From positions 1 through 5,180 of the forward strand of contig JASHQO010000039.1 in NCBI GenBank assembly GCA_030039105.1: DNA of 5,180 bases. The letters are read 5' to 3'. Source of the stretch: Xanthobacteraceae bacterium. GTDB lineage: Bacteria; Pseudomonadota; Alphaproteobacteria; Rhizobiales; Xanthobacteraceae. Under the pieces are notes generated by a model. It had not been told where the DNA came from and did not search any database. It was given only the letters and a program-made list of their open reading frames with translations. Positions 1-5,180 of the stretch are shown here, one piece after another (within the stretch, counting starts at the first letter, position 1; each line of letters opens with the position of its first letter). Both the position numbers and the translations under genes were made by a program.

Positions 1-146
1 ATGGTGATTGCCGAGATGCCGTCGGTGGCAGCCACATCCCTCAGGTGCTTGCGAAAGCTCTTCTCGTCGACGGAAAGATCATCGAAGAATGGCAACAGCA
101 CCGCCGGGATGACGCCATGGGGCACATAATGGGCGTGACGGGGCAT
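1..146 (-). CDS. DapA-superfamily (dihydrodipicolinate synthase-like) protein, N-terminal fragment
   Basis: Only the first 48 codons are in the window; the gene runs off the left edge. The protein begins MPRHAHYVPHGVIPAVLLPF and continues with FFDDLSVDEKSFRKHL and then a DGISAIT strand. The pattern G-[VI]-x-PA-x-[LT]-PF followed by D-x-x-[VL]-[DN] and a helix is the typical first beta strand and helix of the class I aldolase-type TIM barrel of the DapA/NanA superfamily. The catalytic lysine, the tyrosine and the GxxGE-type motif lie outside the window, so the actual reaction (dihydrodipicolinate synthase, keto-acid dehydratase, other aldolase) cannot be decided. The start ATG at 146 is preceded by an AAGGAG box with 8-base spacing. 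The gene is divergent from the peptidase gene and could share its control region. The family call is fairly secure; the substrate is unknown. Confidence 0.75.
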   Translation of the reverse strand, partial: MPRHAHYVPHGVIPAVLLPFFDDLSVDEKSFRKHLRDVAATDGISAIT

Positions 147-154
147 TTTCGGCG

Positions 155-160
155 CTCCTT
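155..160 (-). promoter_or_regulatory. Ribosome binding site of the DapA-like gene
   Basis: On the minus strand AAGGAG lies 8 bases upstream of the ATG at 146, an almost ideal Shine-Dalgarno match. It fixes the start of the left-edge gene. Confidence 0.8.
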
Positions 161-184
161 GCGGCTTGGGTCCTTGAGGGCTCG

Positions 185-198
185 ATGACATATATCAT
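185..198. promoter_or_regulatory. AT-rich imperfect dyad in the divergent intergenic region
   Basis: The 14-bp ATGACATATATCAT reads as a palindrome except for one symmetric pair of mismatches. It is the only AT-rich stretch between the two divergent genes. ATGAC also occurs as a direct repeat at 185-189 and 197-201. It could be an operator for a shared regulator or contain the -10 region for one or both directions. I found no convincing -35 partner on either strand (TTGGGT at 166-171 is weak), so no promoter is assigned. Confidence 0.3.
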
Positions 199-217
199 GA
201 CGGCCTAGCTAAGGAAT

Positions 218-222
218 AAGGG
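218..222 (+). promoter_or_regulatory. Ribosome binding site of the M3 peptidase gene
   Basis: AAGGG lies 8 bases before the ATG at 231. A second purine-rich stretch, AAGGAA at 211-216, is 14 bases away and too distant. The spacing supports 231 as the start even though the first ~14 residues are a low-complexity Ala/Pro segment. Confidence 0.65.
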
Positions 223-230
223 TCCCCTCG

Positions 231-2336
231 ATGACCAGCCCTGCCGCGCCGGCCCCGGCCGCCGCCTCCGGTAATCCGCTGCCGACGGATTGGACAACGC
301 CAGACGAGGTGCCGCCGTTCGACCTGATAAAGCCGGAGCACTTCCGCACCGCCTATGCCCGCGCCCTCGCCGGCCATGAGACGGAGATCGCGGCGATCAA
401 GGCCGAGGCGGCGCCGCCGAGCTTCGCCAATACCATCGCGGCGCTGGAGCTGAGCGGCCGGGCCCTGGCGCGGGTCGGCGACGTCTTCCATCTCCTCACC
501 GGAGCCCACTCCAACGATGCGCTGCTCGAGATCGAGCGCGAGATGGCGCCGCAGATGGCGCGGCACTGGAACGCGATCAACACCGACGCGGCGCTATTCG
601 GCCGGGTCGATGCCCTGATGCAGAGGGCCGACGCGCTCGGCCTCGATGCCGAGCAGAAGCGGGTGCTGGAGCGCTACCATACCGGCTTCCGCCGCGCCGG
701 CGCCGGCCTCGACGACGCGGCCAAGAAGCGGCTTGCCGAGATCACCGAGCGGCTGGCAAGCCTCGGCACCACCTTCAGCCAGAACGTGCTGGCCGATGAG
801 CAGAGCTTCGCGCTTTGCCTCGACGGCAAGGCGGAGCTTGCCGGCCTGCCCACCTTCATGCGCGAGGCGATGAAATCGGAAGCCGAAGAGCGCAAGCTCA
901 ACGGCCATGTAGTCACCCTGTCGCGCTCCAGCGCCGAGCCGTTCCTGCAGTTCTCCGACCGGCGGGACTTACGCGAAAAGGTCTTCCGCGCCTTCGCCAT
1001 GCGCGGCGACAACGGCGGCGCGACGGATAACAAGGCGATCATTGCCGAGATGGTGGAGCTGCGCGCCGAGCGCGCCGGGCTGCTCGGCTTCGAAGATTTC
1101 GCCCATTACCGGCTCGACGACGCCATGGCGAAGACGCCGGCAGCGGTGCGCGACTTGCTCGACACGGTCTGGGCGCGGGCGCGCCGAACCGCGCTCGCCG
1201 ACCGCGACGCCATGCAGGACCTGGTGCGGGAGACGGGCGGCAATTTCACGCTGGCGCCCTGGGACTGGCGCTACTACGCCGAGAAGCTCCGGCAACGGCG
1301 CTGCGACTTCGACGAGGCGACCATCAAGCCTTACCTCAATCTCGATCGCATGATCGAGGCGGTGTTCTACACCGCCGGACGGCTGTTCGGACTCACCTTC
1401 ACACCGCGCGGCGACGTGCCAGTGTGGCATCCCGACGTGCGGGTCTGGCAGGTGCGCGGTCGCGACGGCCGCCCGGTCGGCCTGTTCTTCGGCGACTATT
1501 TCGCCCGGCCGTCGAAGCGCAGCGGCGCATGGATGACCTCGCTGCGCGACCAGGAGAAGCTTTCGGCCGACGTCGAGCCGCTGATCATAAACGTCTGCAA
1601 TTTCGCCAAGGCGGCCGATGGCGAGCCGACGCTGCTCAGCTTCGATGACGCCCGCACGCTGTTCCACGAGTTCGGCCATGCGCTCCACGGCCTGCTCTCC
1701 AACGTCACCTATCCGCGCATCGCCGGCACCAGCGTCGCCACCGATTTTGTCGAATTGCCGTCGCAGCTCTACGAGCACTGGCTGGAGCAGCCGCAGGTGC
1801 TGCGGCGCTTCGCCCGCCATTACGAAACTGGCGAGCCGATGCCGGAGGATCTGCTGCAGCGGCTGATCGCGGCGCGCAATTTCAATATGGGTTTTGCCAC
1901 CGTCGAATACGTCGCCTCCGCCATCGTCGATCTCGACTTCCATTCGCTGCCCGCCGGCGCCGCCATCGACTCGACCGCGTTCGAGACGAAGGCGCTGGCG
2001 CGCATCGGCATGCCCGACGAGATCATAATGCGGCATCGCCCGCCGCATTTCGGCCACGTGTTCTCCGGCGGCGGCTATGCCGCGGCCTATTACAGCTACA
2101 TGTGGTCGGAAGTGCTCGACGCCGACGCCTTTGCGGCGTTCGAAGAAGCCGGCGACATTTTCGATGCCGCCACGGCCAAGCGGCTGCACGATACCATCTA
2201 TTCCGCCGGCGGCTCGCAGAATCCTGCCGACGCCTACAAGGCATTTCGCGGCCGGCTGCCGAGCGCCGAGGCGCTGCTGCGCAAACGCGGCTTCGCTGGA
2301 CCGGCAATCGCCGCTCCAGCCAGCGCGGCGCATTGA
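231..2336 (+). CDS. dcp: M3 family zinc metallopeptidase, peptidyl-dipeptidase Dcp-like
   Basis: A 701-residue cytoplasmic zinc peptidase of family M3, close in length to E. coli Dcp. Family members hydrolyse short peptides; Dcp removes C-terminal dipeptides. The zinc site is visible: HEFGH at residues 479-483 (zinc ligands H479 and H483, general base E480), with the third ligand E508 in DFVELPSQ, 29 residues after H479. The DFVELPSQLYEHW context matches Dcp better than oligopeptidase A (PrlC), which has AVELPSQFMENW. The substrate-binding region near the C-terminus is present: HFGHVFSGGGY at 606-616 followed by YYSYMW at 620-625. H609, Y616 and Y623 correspond to the His and Tyr residues that contact substrate in thimet oligopeptidase. 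The N-terminal half is helical without catalytic motifs, as usual. No signal peptide or membrane segment is seen; the first 14 residues are Ala/Pro-rich. The stop is 2 bases before the next gene, suggesting one operon. M3 membership is certain; dipeptidase versus general oligopeptidase activity is inference. Confidence 0.93.
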   Translation: MTSPAAPAPAAASGNPLPTDWTTPDEVPPFDLIKPEHFRTAYARALAGHETEIAAIKAEAAPPSFANTIAALELSGRALARVGDVFHLLTGAHSNDALLEIEREMAPQMARHWNAINTDAALFGRVDALMQRADALGLDAEQKRVLERYHTGFRRAGAGLDDAAKKRLAEITERLASLGTTFSQNVLADEQSFALCLDGKAELAGLPTFMREAMKSEAEERKLNGHVVTLSRSSAEPFLQFSDRRDLREKVFRAFAMRGDNGGATDNKAIIAEMVELRAERAGLLGFEDFAHYRLDDAMAKTPAAVRDLLDTVWARARRTALADRDAMQDLVRETGGNFTLAPWDWRYYAEKLRQRRCDFDEATIKPYLNLDRMIEAVFYTAGRLFGLTFTPRGDVPVWHPDVRVWQVRGRDGRPVGLFFGDYFARPSKRSGAWMTSLRDQEKLSADVEPLIINVCNFAKAADGEPTLLSFDDARTLFHEFGHALHGLLSNVTYPRIAGTSVATDFVELPSQLYEHWLEQPQVLRRFARHYETGEPMPEDLLQRLIAARNFNMGFATVEYVASAIVDLDFHSLPAGAAIDSTAFETKALARIGMPDEIIMRHRPPHFGHVFSGGGYAAAYYSYMWSEVLDADAFAAFEEAGDIFDAATAKRLHDTIYSAGGSQNPADAYKAFRGRLPSAEALLRKRGFAGPAIAAPASAAH

Positions 2337-2338
2337 GC

Positions 2339-3931
2339 ATGGCCGGCCTGCACAGCGCCGGCCATCGCCGCGGCGTTGTCTGCGCGCCGCACGCGGCCGC
2401 GGTCGAGGCCGGCCGCGCCATATTGGCCGACGGCGGTAACGCGCTCGAAGCCATGGTGGCCATGGCTGCCACCATCGCCGCCGTCTACCCACACATGAAC
2501 CATCTCGGCGGCGACGGCTTCTGGCTCATCCGCGAGCCATCCGGCCGGCTGCGCGCCATCATGGCGCCCGGCCCCGCCGGGCGGAATGCGCGGCCCGAGC
2601 TTTATCGCGACTACGAGACGATCCCGACGCGCGGGCCGCTCGCCGCGCTCACCGTACCCGGCGCCGTCGCCGGCTGGACCCTGGCGCTGCGGGCCGCCAA
2701 GGCCCATGGCGGCACCCTGCCGCTCGACGTGCTGCTGACCAACGCCTACGGGCATGCCCGCGACGGCTATCGGGTATCGCGCAGCCAGAACCGCTTGACG
2801 CAGGATTACCTGGCCGAGCTCAAGGACGTCCCTGGCTTCGCCGCGACGTTCCTGATCGACGGCAAGCCACCCGCGATCGGCACCACGCTCAAGCAGCAGG
2901 CTCTGGCGGCGACGCTGGCGCACCTCGCCCACGCCGGGCTCGACGATTTCTACCGCGGCGACGTTGGGCGGGAGATTGCCGCCGACCTCGACCGCATCGG
3001 CAGCCCGGTGACGCGGGATGATCTAACTCGCTACGAGGCCAAGCTCGCCGAACCCCTGCACATCGCCCTGCCAAGCGGCACCGTCTACAATACCGACGCG
3101 CCGACCCAGGGCGTCGTGTCGCTGATGATCCTGGCGCTGTTCGACCGCCTCGGCGTCACTGCGCCGGAAAGCTTCGATCACGTCCACGGCCTGGTCGAGG
3201 CGACCAAGCGAGCGCTGCGCGCGCGTGACCGCGCCGTGACCGATCCGGACCATCTGGCGTCGGCGCTCGACCGCTATCTGGAGCCGCGGTTCATCGCCGG
3301 CGAAGCCATGAAGATCGACCGCCGCAAGGCGGCGCGGTGGCCGGTCTCTGCGGGAGAAGGCGACACGATCTGGATGGGCGCCGCCGACGCCTCGGGCCTC
3401 GTCGTCTCCTATATCCAATCGCTTTATTGGGAATTCGGCTCCGGCTGCGTGCTGCCGGCAACCGGCGTGCTGATGCAGAACCGCGGCGCGAGCTTTTCGC
3501 TGCAAAGCGCCGCGCTCAATCCGCTGGCGCCCGGCCGGCTGCCCTTTCACACCCTCAATCCGGCGCTGGCGGTGCTCAACGACGGCCGCATCATGGCCTA
3601 TGGCTGCATGGGCGGCGACGGCCAGCCGCAGACGCAGAGCGCCGTGTTCACGCGTCACATCATATTCCGCGAGCCGCTCGACCAGGCGATCGACCGGCCG
3701 CGCTGGGTGCTCGGCCGCACCTGGGGCGCCACGCGCACGGCGCTGCGCCTCGAGCCGCGCTTCGACGGCAACCTCATCGACGCGCTCGAATCGGCCGGCC
3801 ACGAAGTCGAGGTTTTGTCCGAGCCCTACTCCGACATCATGGGCCATGCCGGCGCCGTGGTGCTGCATCCGGACGGCATGCTGGAGGGCGCCCACGATCC
3901 GCGCGCCGACGGCGGCGCTGCCGGAGTATGA
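2339..3931 (+). CDS. Gamma-glutamyltransferase-superfamily Ntn hydrolase, HpxW (oxamate amidohydrolase)-like
   Basis: A 530-residue proenzyme of the gamma-glutamyltransferase (GGT) superfamily, which self-cleaves to expose a threonine nucleophile. The expected nucleophile is T343 in EGDTIWMG, giving chains of about 342 and 188 residues, the usual proportions. Family features seen: GRAILADGGNALEAMVA at 25-41, HLGGDGFW at 55-62, APTQG at 254-258, FGSG at 366-369, GG at 425-426 (oxyanion hole) and AHDPRADGGAAG near the C-terminus. Residues that hold the gamma-glutamyl group in E. coli GGT are changed: R114 to P77, N411 to Y363, D433 to S385 and S462-S463 to H404-T405 (my alignment by eye; E. coli numbers from memory). 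The DTIWMG and YWEFGSG wording recalls the HpxW branch, so an amide other than a gamma-glutamyl compound is likely. No signal peptide is visible, unlike periplasmic GGT. The start ATG follows the peptidase stop by 2 bases without a clear Shine-Dalgarno site, implying translational coupling. A longer in-frame start at 2102 would overlap the peptidase by 235 bases and is not credible. Superfamily is sure; substrate is not. Confidence 0.9.
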   Translation: MAGLHSAGHRRGVVCAPHAAAVEAGRAILADGGNALEAMVAMAATIAAVYPHMNHLGGDGFWLIREPSGRLRAIMAPGPAGRNARPELYRDYETIPTRGPLAALTVPGAVAGWTLALRAAKAHGGTLPLDVLLTNAYGHARDGYRVSRSQNRLTQDYLAELKDVPGFAATFLIDGKPPAIGTTLKQQALAATLAHLAHAGLDDFYRGDVGREIAADLDRIGSPVTRDDLTRYEAKLAEPLHIALPSGTVYNTDAPTQGVVSLMILALFDRLGVTAPESFDHVHGLVEATKRALRARDRAVTDPDHLASALDRYLEPRFIAGEAMKIDRRKAARWPVSAGEGDTIWMGAADASGLVVSYIQSLYWEFGSGCVLPATGVLMQNRGASFSLQSAALNPLAPGRLPFHTLNPALAVLNDGRIMAYGCMGGDGQPQTQSAVFTRHIIFREPLDQAIDRPRWVLGRTWGATRTALRLEPRFDGNLIDALESAGHEVEVLSEPYSDIMGHAGAVVLHPDGMLEGAHDPRADGGAAGV

Positions 3932-3934
3932 ACG

Positions 3935-4237
3935 CTACGCGGCGGCAAGCGCCTTGATGCGCTTTACCTGTCGCGGCTTCAGATTCCGACGTGCCAGTTT
4001 CAGATCGTAGTGGGTCTGAAGATTCATCCAGAATTCCGGACTATTGCCAAAGTACAGGCTGAGCCTCAGCGCCGTGTCAGCTGTAATTCGTCGCCGATTG
4101 TTGACAATATCTGCAATCCGGTTTGGCGAAATTCCAATGGCTTTCGCGAGTTGGCTTTGTGACAGACGATATTCCGCCAGAAATTCCTCCTTCAACATTT
4201 CGCCCGGCGTAACGGGTGCAAATTCATTCTTAGCCAT
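3935..4237 (-). CDS. higA: HigA-type antitoxin, Xre-family HTH protein
   Basis: A 100-residue antitoxin and DNA-binding repressor of the HigA/VapI family. It opens with the family signature FAPVTPGEMLKEEFL (residues 6-20), followed by a helix-turn-helix at about 25-46 (LSQSQLAKAIGISPNRIADI and on) and the family-typical segment ITADTALRLSLYFGNSPEFW at 51-70, ending in a basic tail. All expected parts are present, so the gene looks intact. By family it would bind HigB to neutralise it and, alone or in complex, repress its own promoter; a matching operator is seen upstream of higB. The start ATG at 4237 has a GAGGTG box 8 bases upstream that overlaps the original higB stop. The gene converges on the Ntn hydrolase gene with only 3 bases between the stop codons and no separate terminator. 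Base composition is clearly lower in GC than the flanking genes, consistent with acquisition. Confidence 0.93.
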   Translation of the reverse strand: MAKNEFAPVTPGEMLKEEFLAEYRLSQSQLAKAIGISPNRIADIVNNRRRITADTALRLSLYFGNSPEFWMNLQTHYDLKLARRNLKPRQVKRIKALAAA

Positions 4238-4245
4238 GTTTCTCT

Positions 4246-4251
4246 CACCTC
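4246..4251 (-). promoter_or_regulatory. Ribosome binding site of higA
   Basis: GAGGTG on the minus strand, 8 bases before the higA ATG, overlaps the ancestral higB stop codon (TGA, 4252-4250). The arrangement couples higA translation to a ribosome ending at that stop. In the frameshifted gene ribosomes stop earlier, at 4277-4275, about 37 bases before the higA start. Confidence 0.75.
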
Positions 4252-4526
4252 AATGATAATCTACGATTCGAACCTCATGCGGCTCGCCATTGATCCACTT
4301 GAAGATCACTCGCCATTGATCGTTGATGCGGATCGAGTGAAATTCTTTCAGATTGCCCCTGAGCTTCTCCAGTCGGTTTGACGGCGGCCATCAAATCCTC
4401 CAGGCGACTCGCTGCATTGACTGCCTCGAGTTTACGCTTTGCTCTGCGCGAGATCCCTTCAAATTGGCGAACCCGCTCGTCGCCGAACAGCGCTTCGGTG
4501 AGCCTGTCGCCAAATGATCGGATCAT
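4250..4526 (-). pseudogene. higB: HigB-type (RelE/ParE superfamily) toxin gene with a frameshift
   Basis: HigB toxins are ribosome-dependent mRNA endonucleases. The first 45 codons from ATG 4526 read MIRSFGDRLTEALFGDERVR through RRAKRKLEAVNAASRLEDL, a standard HigB N-terminus. The frame then becomes meaningless and stops at 4277-4275 (83-residue product). Shifting by one base, from about 4387 onward, gives PPSNRLEKLRGNLKEF, then HSIRINDQWRVIFKWINGE and PHEVRIVDYH, ending at the TGA 4252-4250: the conserved HigB C-terminal half. The family usually has two residues between DL and PPSNRLE (6 bases); here there are 4 bases, so a 2-base loss in a GCC-rich run is the simplest reading. Restoring 2 bases gives exactly 92 residues, the normal length. 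The QWR and DYH motifs, including likely catalytic residues, are lost from the main frame, so the toxin should be inactive unless translation shifts by +1. A TTG at 4535 is an alternative in-frame start but lies within the -10 region. A sequencing error remains possible. Confidence 0.88.
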
Positions 4527-4535
4527 CAATCCCAA

Positions 4536-4563
4536 TTTATACCGAATACCGGTATACGATCAA
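4536..4563 (-). promoter_or_regulatory. higBA promoter
   Basis: On the minus strand, TTGATC (4563-4558) and TATAAA (4541-4536) form -35 and -10 boxes with a 16-base spacer. Transcription would start about 4528-4530, only 2-4 bases before the higB ATG at 4526, so the message would be nearly leaderless. This agrees with the lack of a well-placed Shine-Dalgarno site for higB (GGGA sits only 3 bases away). The promoter lies directly after the bioB stop, so the module has its own transcription. Boxes were found by eye. Confidence 0.6.
4538..4556. promoter_or_regulatory. Probable HigA operator (inverted repeat)
   Basis: A perfect inverted repeat TATACCG-N5-CGGTATA occupies 4538-4544 and 4550-4556. 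It also contains a nested 10-bp palindrome ATACCGGTAT at 4546-4555. The repeat fills the spacer between the higBA -35 and -10 boxes and overlaps the -10 box, where bound repressor would block RNA polymerase. HigA-family antitoxins autoregulate through palindromes at this location, so HigA is the expected ligand. The repeat is seen directly; binding is inference. Confidence 0.7.
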
Positions 4564-4565
4564 CA

Positions 4566-4593
4566 AGCACTCTGGCTATGACTCCAGAGCGCT
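4566..4593 (-). terminator. Possible bioB terminator hairpin spanning the stop codon
   Basis: In the minus-strand RNA, AGCGCUCUGG (4593-4584) pairs with CCAGAGUGCU (4575-4566) in a 10-bp stem with one G-U wobble and an 8-base loop that contains the bioB stop codon. The opposite strand would have an A-C mismatch instead, so the hairpin favours the bioB transcript. The following bases are UGUUGAUC, only weakly U-rich, so this may be an inefficient intrinsic terminator or just a 3'-end stabilising hairpin. Confidence 0.45.
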
Positions 4594-5180
4594 CAGCCCC
4601 AGCCGCTCCATCATCTCCCGGTCCCGATCACGCCCCGGATTCGGCGTCGTCAAAAGCTTCGGCCCGTAGAAGATCGAGTTGGCGCCGGCCAAAAAGCACA
4701 GCGCCTGCGTCTCCTCGCTCATGTCCTCGCGACCGGCGGAGAGGCGCACCATCGAGCGCGGCATGGTGATCCGCGCCACCGCGACCGTGCGGACGAATTC
4801 AAGCGGGTCGAGCGCCGGCGTGTCGACGAGCGGCGTGCCCTTGACCTTGACCAGCATGTTGATCGGCACCGATTCCGGATGCGCCGGCAGGCTGGCGAGC
4901 GTCGCGATCATGCCGACGCGGTCCTCGCGGCTTTCGCCCATGCCGACGATGCCGCCGCAGCAGACGTGGATGCCGGCGTCGCGCACGCGCGCCAGGGTCT
5001 CCAGGCGATCCCGATAGGTGCGCGTGGTGATGATCTCGCCATAAAACTCCGGCGAGGTGTCGAGGTTGTGATTATAGAAGTCGAGGCCGGAGGCTTTCAG
5101 CCGCCGCGCCTGGTCGGCGGTCAGCATACCGAGCGTCGCGCAGGTTTCGAGCCCGAGCGCCTTGACGCCTTCGACCATGG
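4576..5180 (-). CDS. bioB: Biotin synthase, C-terminal part
   Basis: This radical SAM enzyme inserts sulfur into dethiobiotin in the last step of biotin synthesis. About 200 C-terminal residues are in the window; the N-terminus, with the CxxxCxxC [4Fe-4S]/SAM motif, lies beyond the right edge. Counting from the internal Met at 5178, the [2Fe-2S] cluster ligands are present: C13 (ETCATLG, E. coli C128), C73 (VCCGGIVGMGE, C188) and R145 (VRLSAGRE, R260). The dethiobiotin-contacting N36, N38 and D40 sit in YNHNLDTSPEFYGEIITTRT. SVPINMLVKVKGTPL and GANSIFYGPKLLTTPNPG are also standard. The protein ends at LGLSALES, soon after the LLTTPNP motif and without the longer tail of E. coli BioB; this region is variable in the family, so the end looks natural. 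No other biotin gene is in the window, so the operon context to the right is unknown. The gene appears functional as far as seen. Confidence 0.97.
   Translation of the reverse strand, partial: MVEGVKALGLETCATLGMLTADQARRLKASGLDFYNHNLDTSPEFYGEIITTRTYRDRLETLARVRDAGIHVCCGGIVGMGESREDRVGMIATLASLPAHPESVPINMLVKVKGTPLVDTPALDPLEFVRTVAVARITMPRSMVRLSAGREDMSEETQALCFLAGANSIFYGPKLLTTPNPGRDRDREMMERLGLSALES

Noticed and set aside
2102..2338. Upstream in-frame extension of the Ntn hydrolase start
   Set aside because: The added 79 residues are Arg-rich, overlap the conserved C-terminus of the peptidase in another frame, and match no GGT-family N-terminus. The ATG at 2339 fits the family start.
969..2492. 507-codon open frame on the minus strand across the peptidase gene
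   Set aside because: It is a shadow of high-GC coding sequence: low-complexity Arg/Gly/Ala-rich product with no recognisable motif, opposite a clear M3 peptidase and running past its end.
3023..3895. 290-codon open frame on the minus strand across the Ntn hydrolase gene
   Set aside because: Same cause: antisense to a well-supported gene, with Arg/Ala-rich low-complexity translation and no family signature.
3903..3918. GC-rich hairpin GCGCCG-ACGG-CGGCGC near the end of the hydrolase gene as a terminator
   Set aside because: It lies inside the coding sequence (the ADGGAA segment) and has no U-tract after it; such stems are expected in high-GC coding DNA.
4044..4256. 70-codon plus-strand frame opposite higA
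   Set aside because: No recognisable family features and no ribosome binding site noted; it mirrors the clear HigA coding sequence.
4378..4581. 67-codon plus-strand frame opposite higB, its promoter and the bioB end
   Set aside because: It crosses the toxin promoter and operator and the bioB stop, with no family match; treated as chance.
4950..4965. Cys-Cys (VCCGG) at the [2Fe-2S] ligand of BioB as an unusual extra cysteine
   Set aside because: As far as I recall many biotin synthases have CC here where E. coli has CS, so it is normal variation.
1..5180. CRISPR arrays, tRNA or rRNA genes, insertion sequences or integrase attachment repeats
   Set aside because: Scanned by eye; no spaced repeats, cloverleaf, transposase motif or long flanking repeats were found.

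Overview
The window is GC-rich chromosomal DNA with bacterial gene structure: tightly packed genes, Shine-Dalgarno sites and G/C-ending codons. Strong GC3 bias, long antisense shadow frames and the style of the proteins (Dcp-like M3 peptidase, HpxW-like Ntn hydrolase, short-tailed BioB, HigBA module) suggest an alphaproteobacterium, probably Hyphomicrobiales (Bradyrhizobium-like). That placement is inference from protein style and not from a marker gene.

Layout. At the left edge, on the minus strand, lies the N-terminal piece of a dihydrodipicolinate synthase (DapA)-superfamily protein. An 84-bp divergent intergenic region holds both ribosome binding sites and an AT-rich imperfect dyad. Two plus-strand genes follow, only 2 bases apart: a 701-residue Dcp-like M3 zinc peptidase and a 530-residue gamma-glutamyltransferase-superfamily Ntn hydrolase. 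The second keeps the threonine nucleophile and the GG oxyanion-hole motif but lacks the residues that bind the gamma-glutamyl group, so it is probably not a true gamma-glutamyltransferase.

Converging on that gene with a 3-bp gap is a minus-strand higB-higA toxin-antitoxin module of clearly lower GC content. The antitoxin gene higA is intact. The toxin gene higB carries a frameshift: the N-terminal half reads in one frame and the conserved C-terminal half continues in another, consistent with loss of 2 bases. Upstream of higB there is a promoter with a perfect inverted repeat lying between the -35 and -10 boxes, a convincing autoregulatory operator. At the right edge, also on the minus strand, is the C-terminal ~200 residues of biotin synthase (bioB), with a possible terminator hairpin spanning its stop codon.

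Functionally, the peptidase and the Ntn hydrolase look co-transcribed and may act in small-peptide or amide catabolism, possibly with the divergent DapA-like enzyme. The higBA module looks like an inserted accessory element between that operon and bioB, now reduced to an antitoxin with a broken toxin. I see no undescribed multi-gene system here. The most notable points are the decayed toxin with its intact control region and the Ntn hydrolase with a rebuilt substrate pocket.
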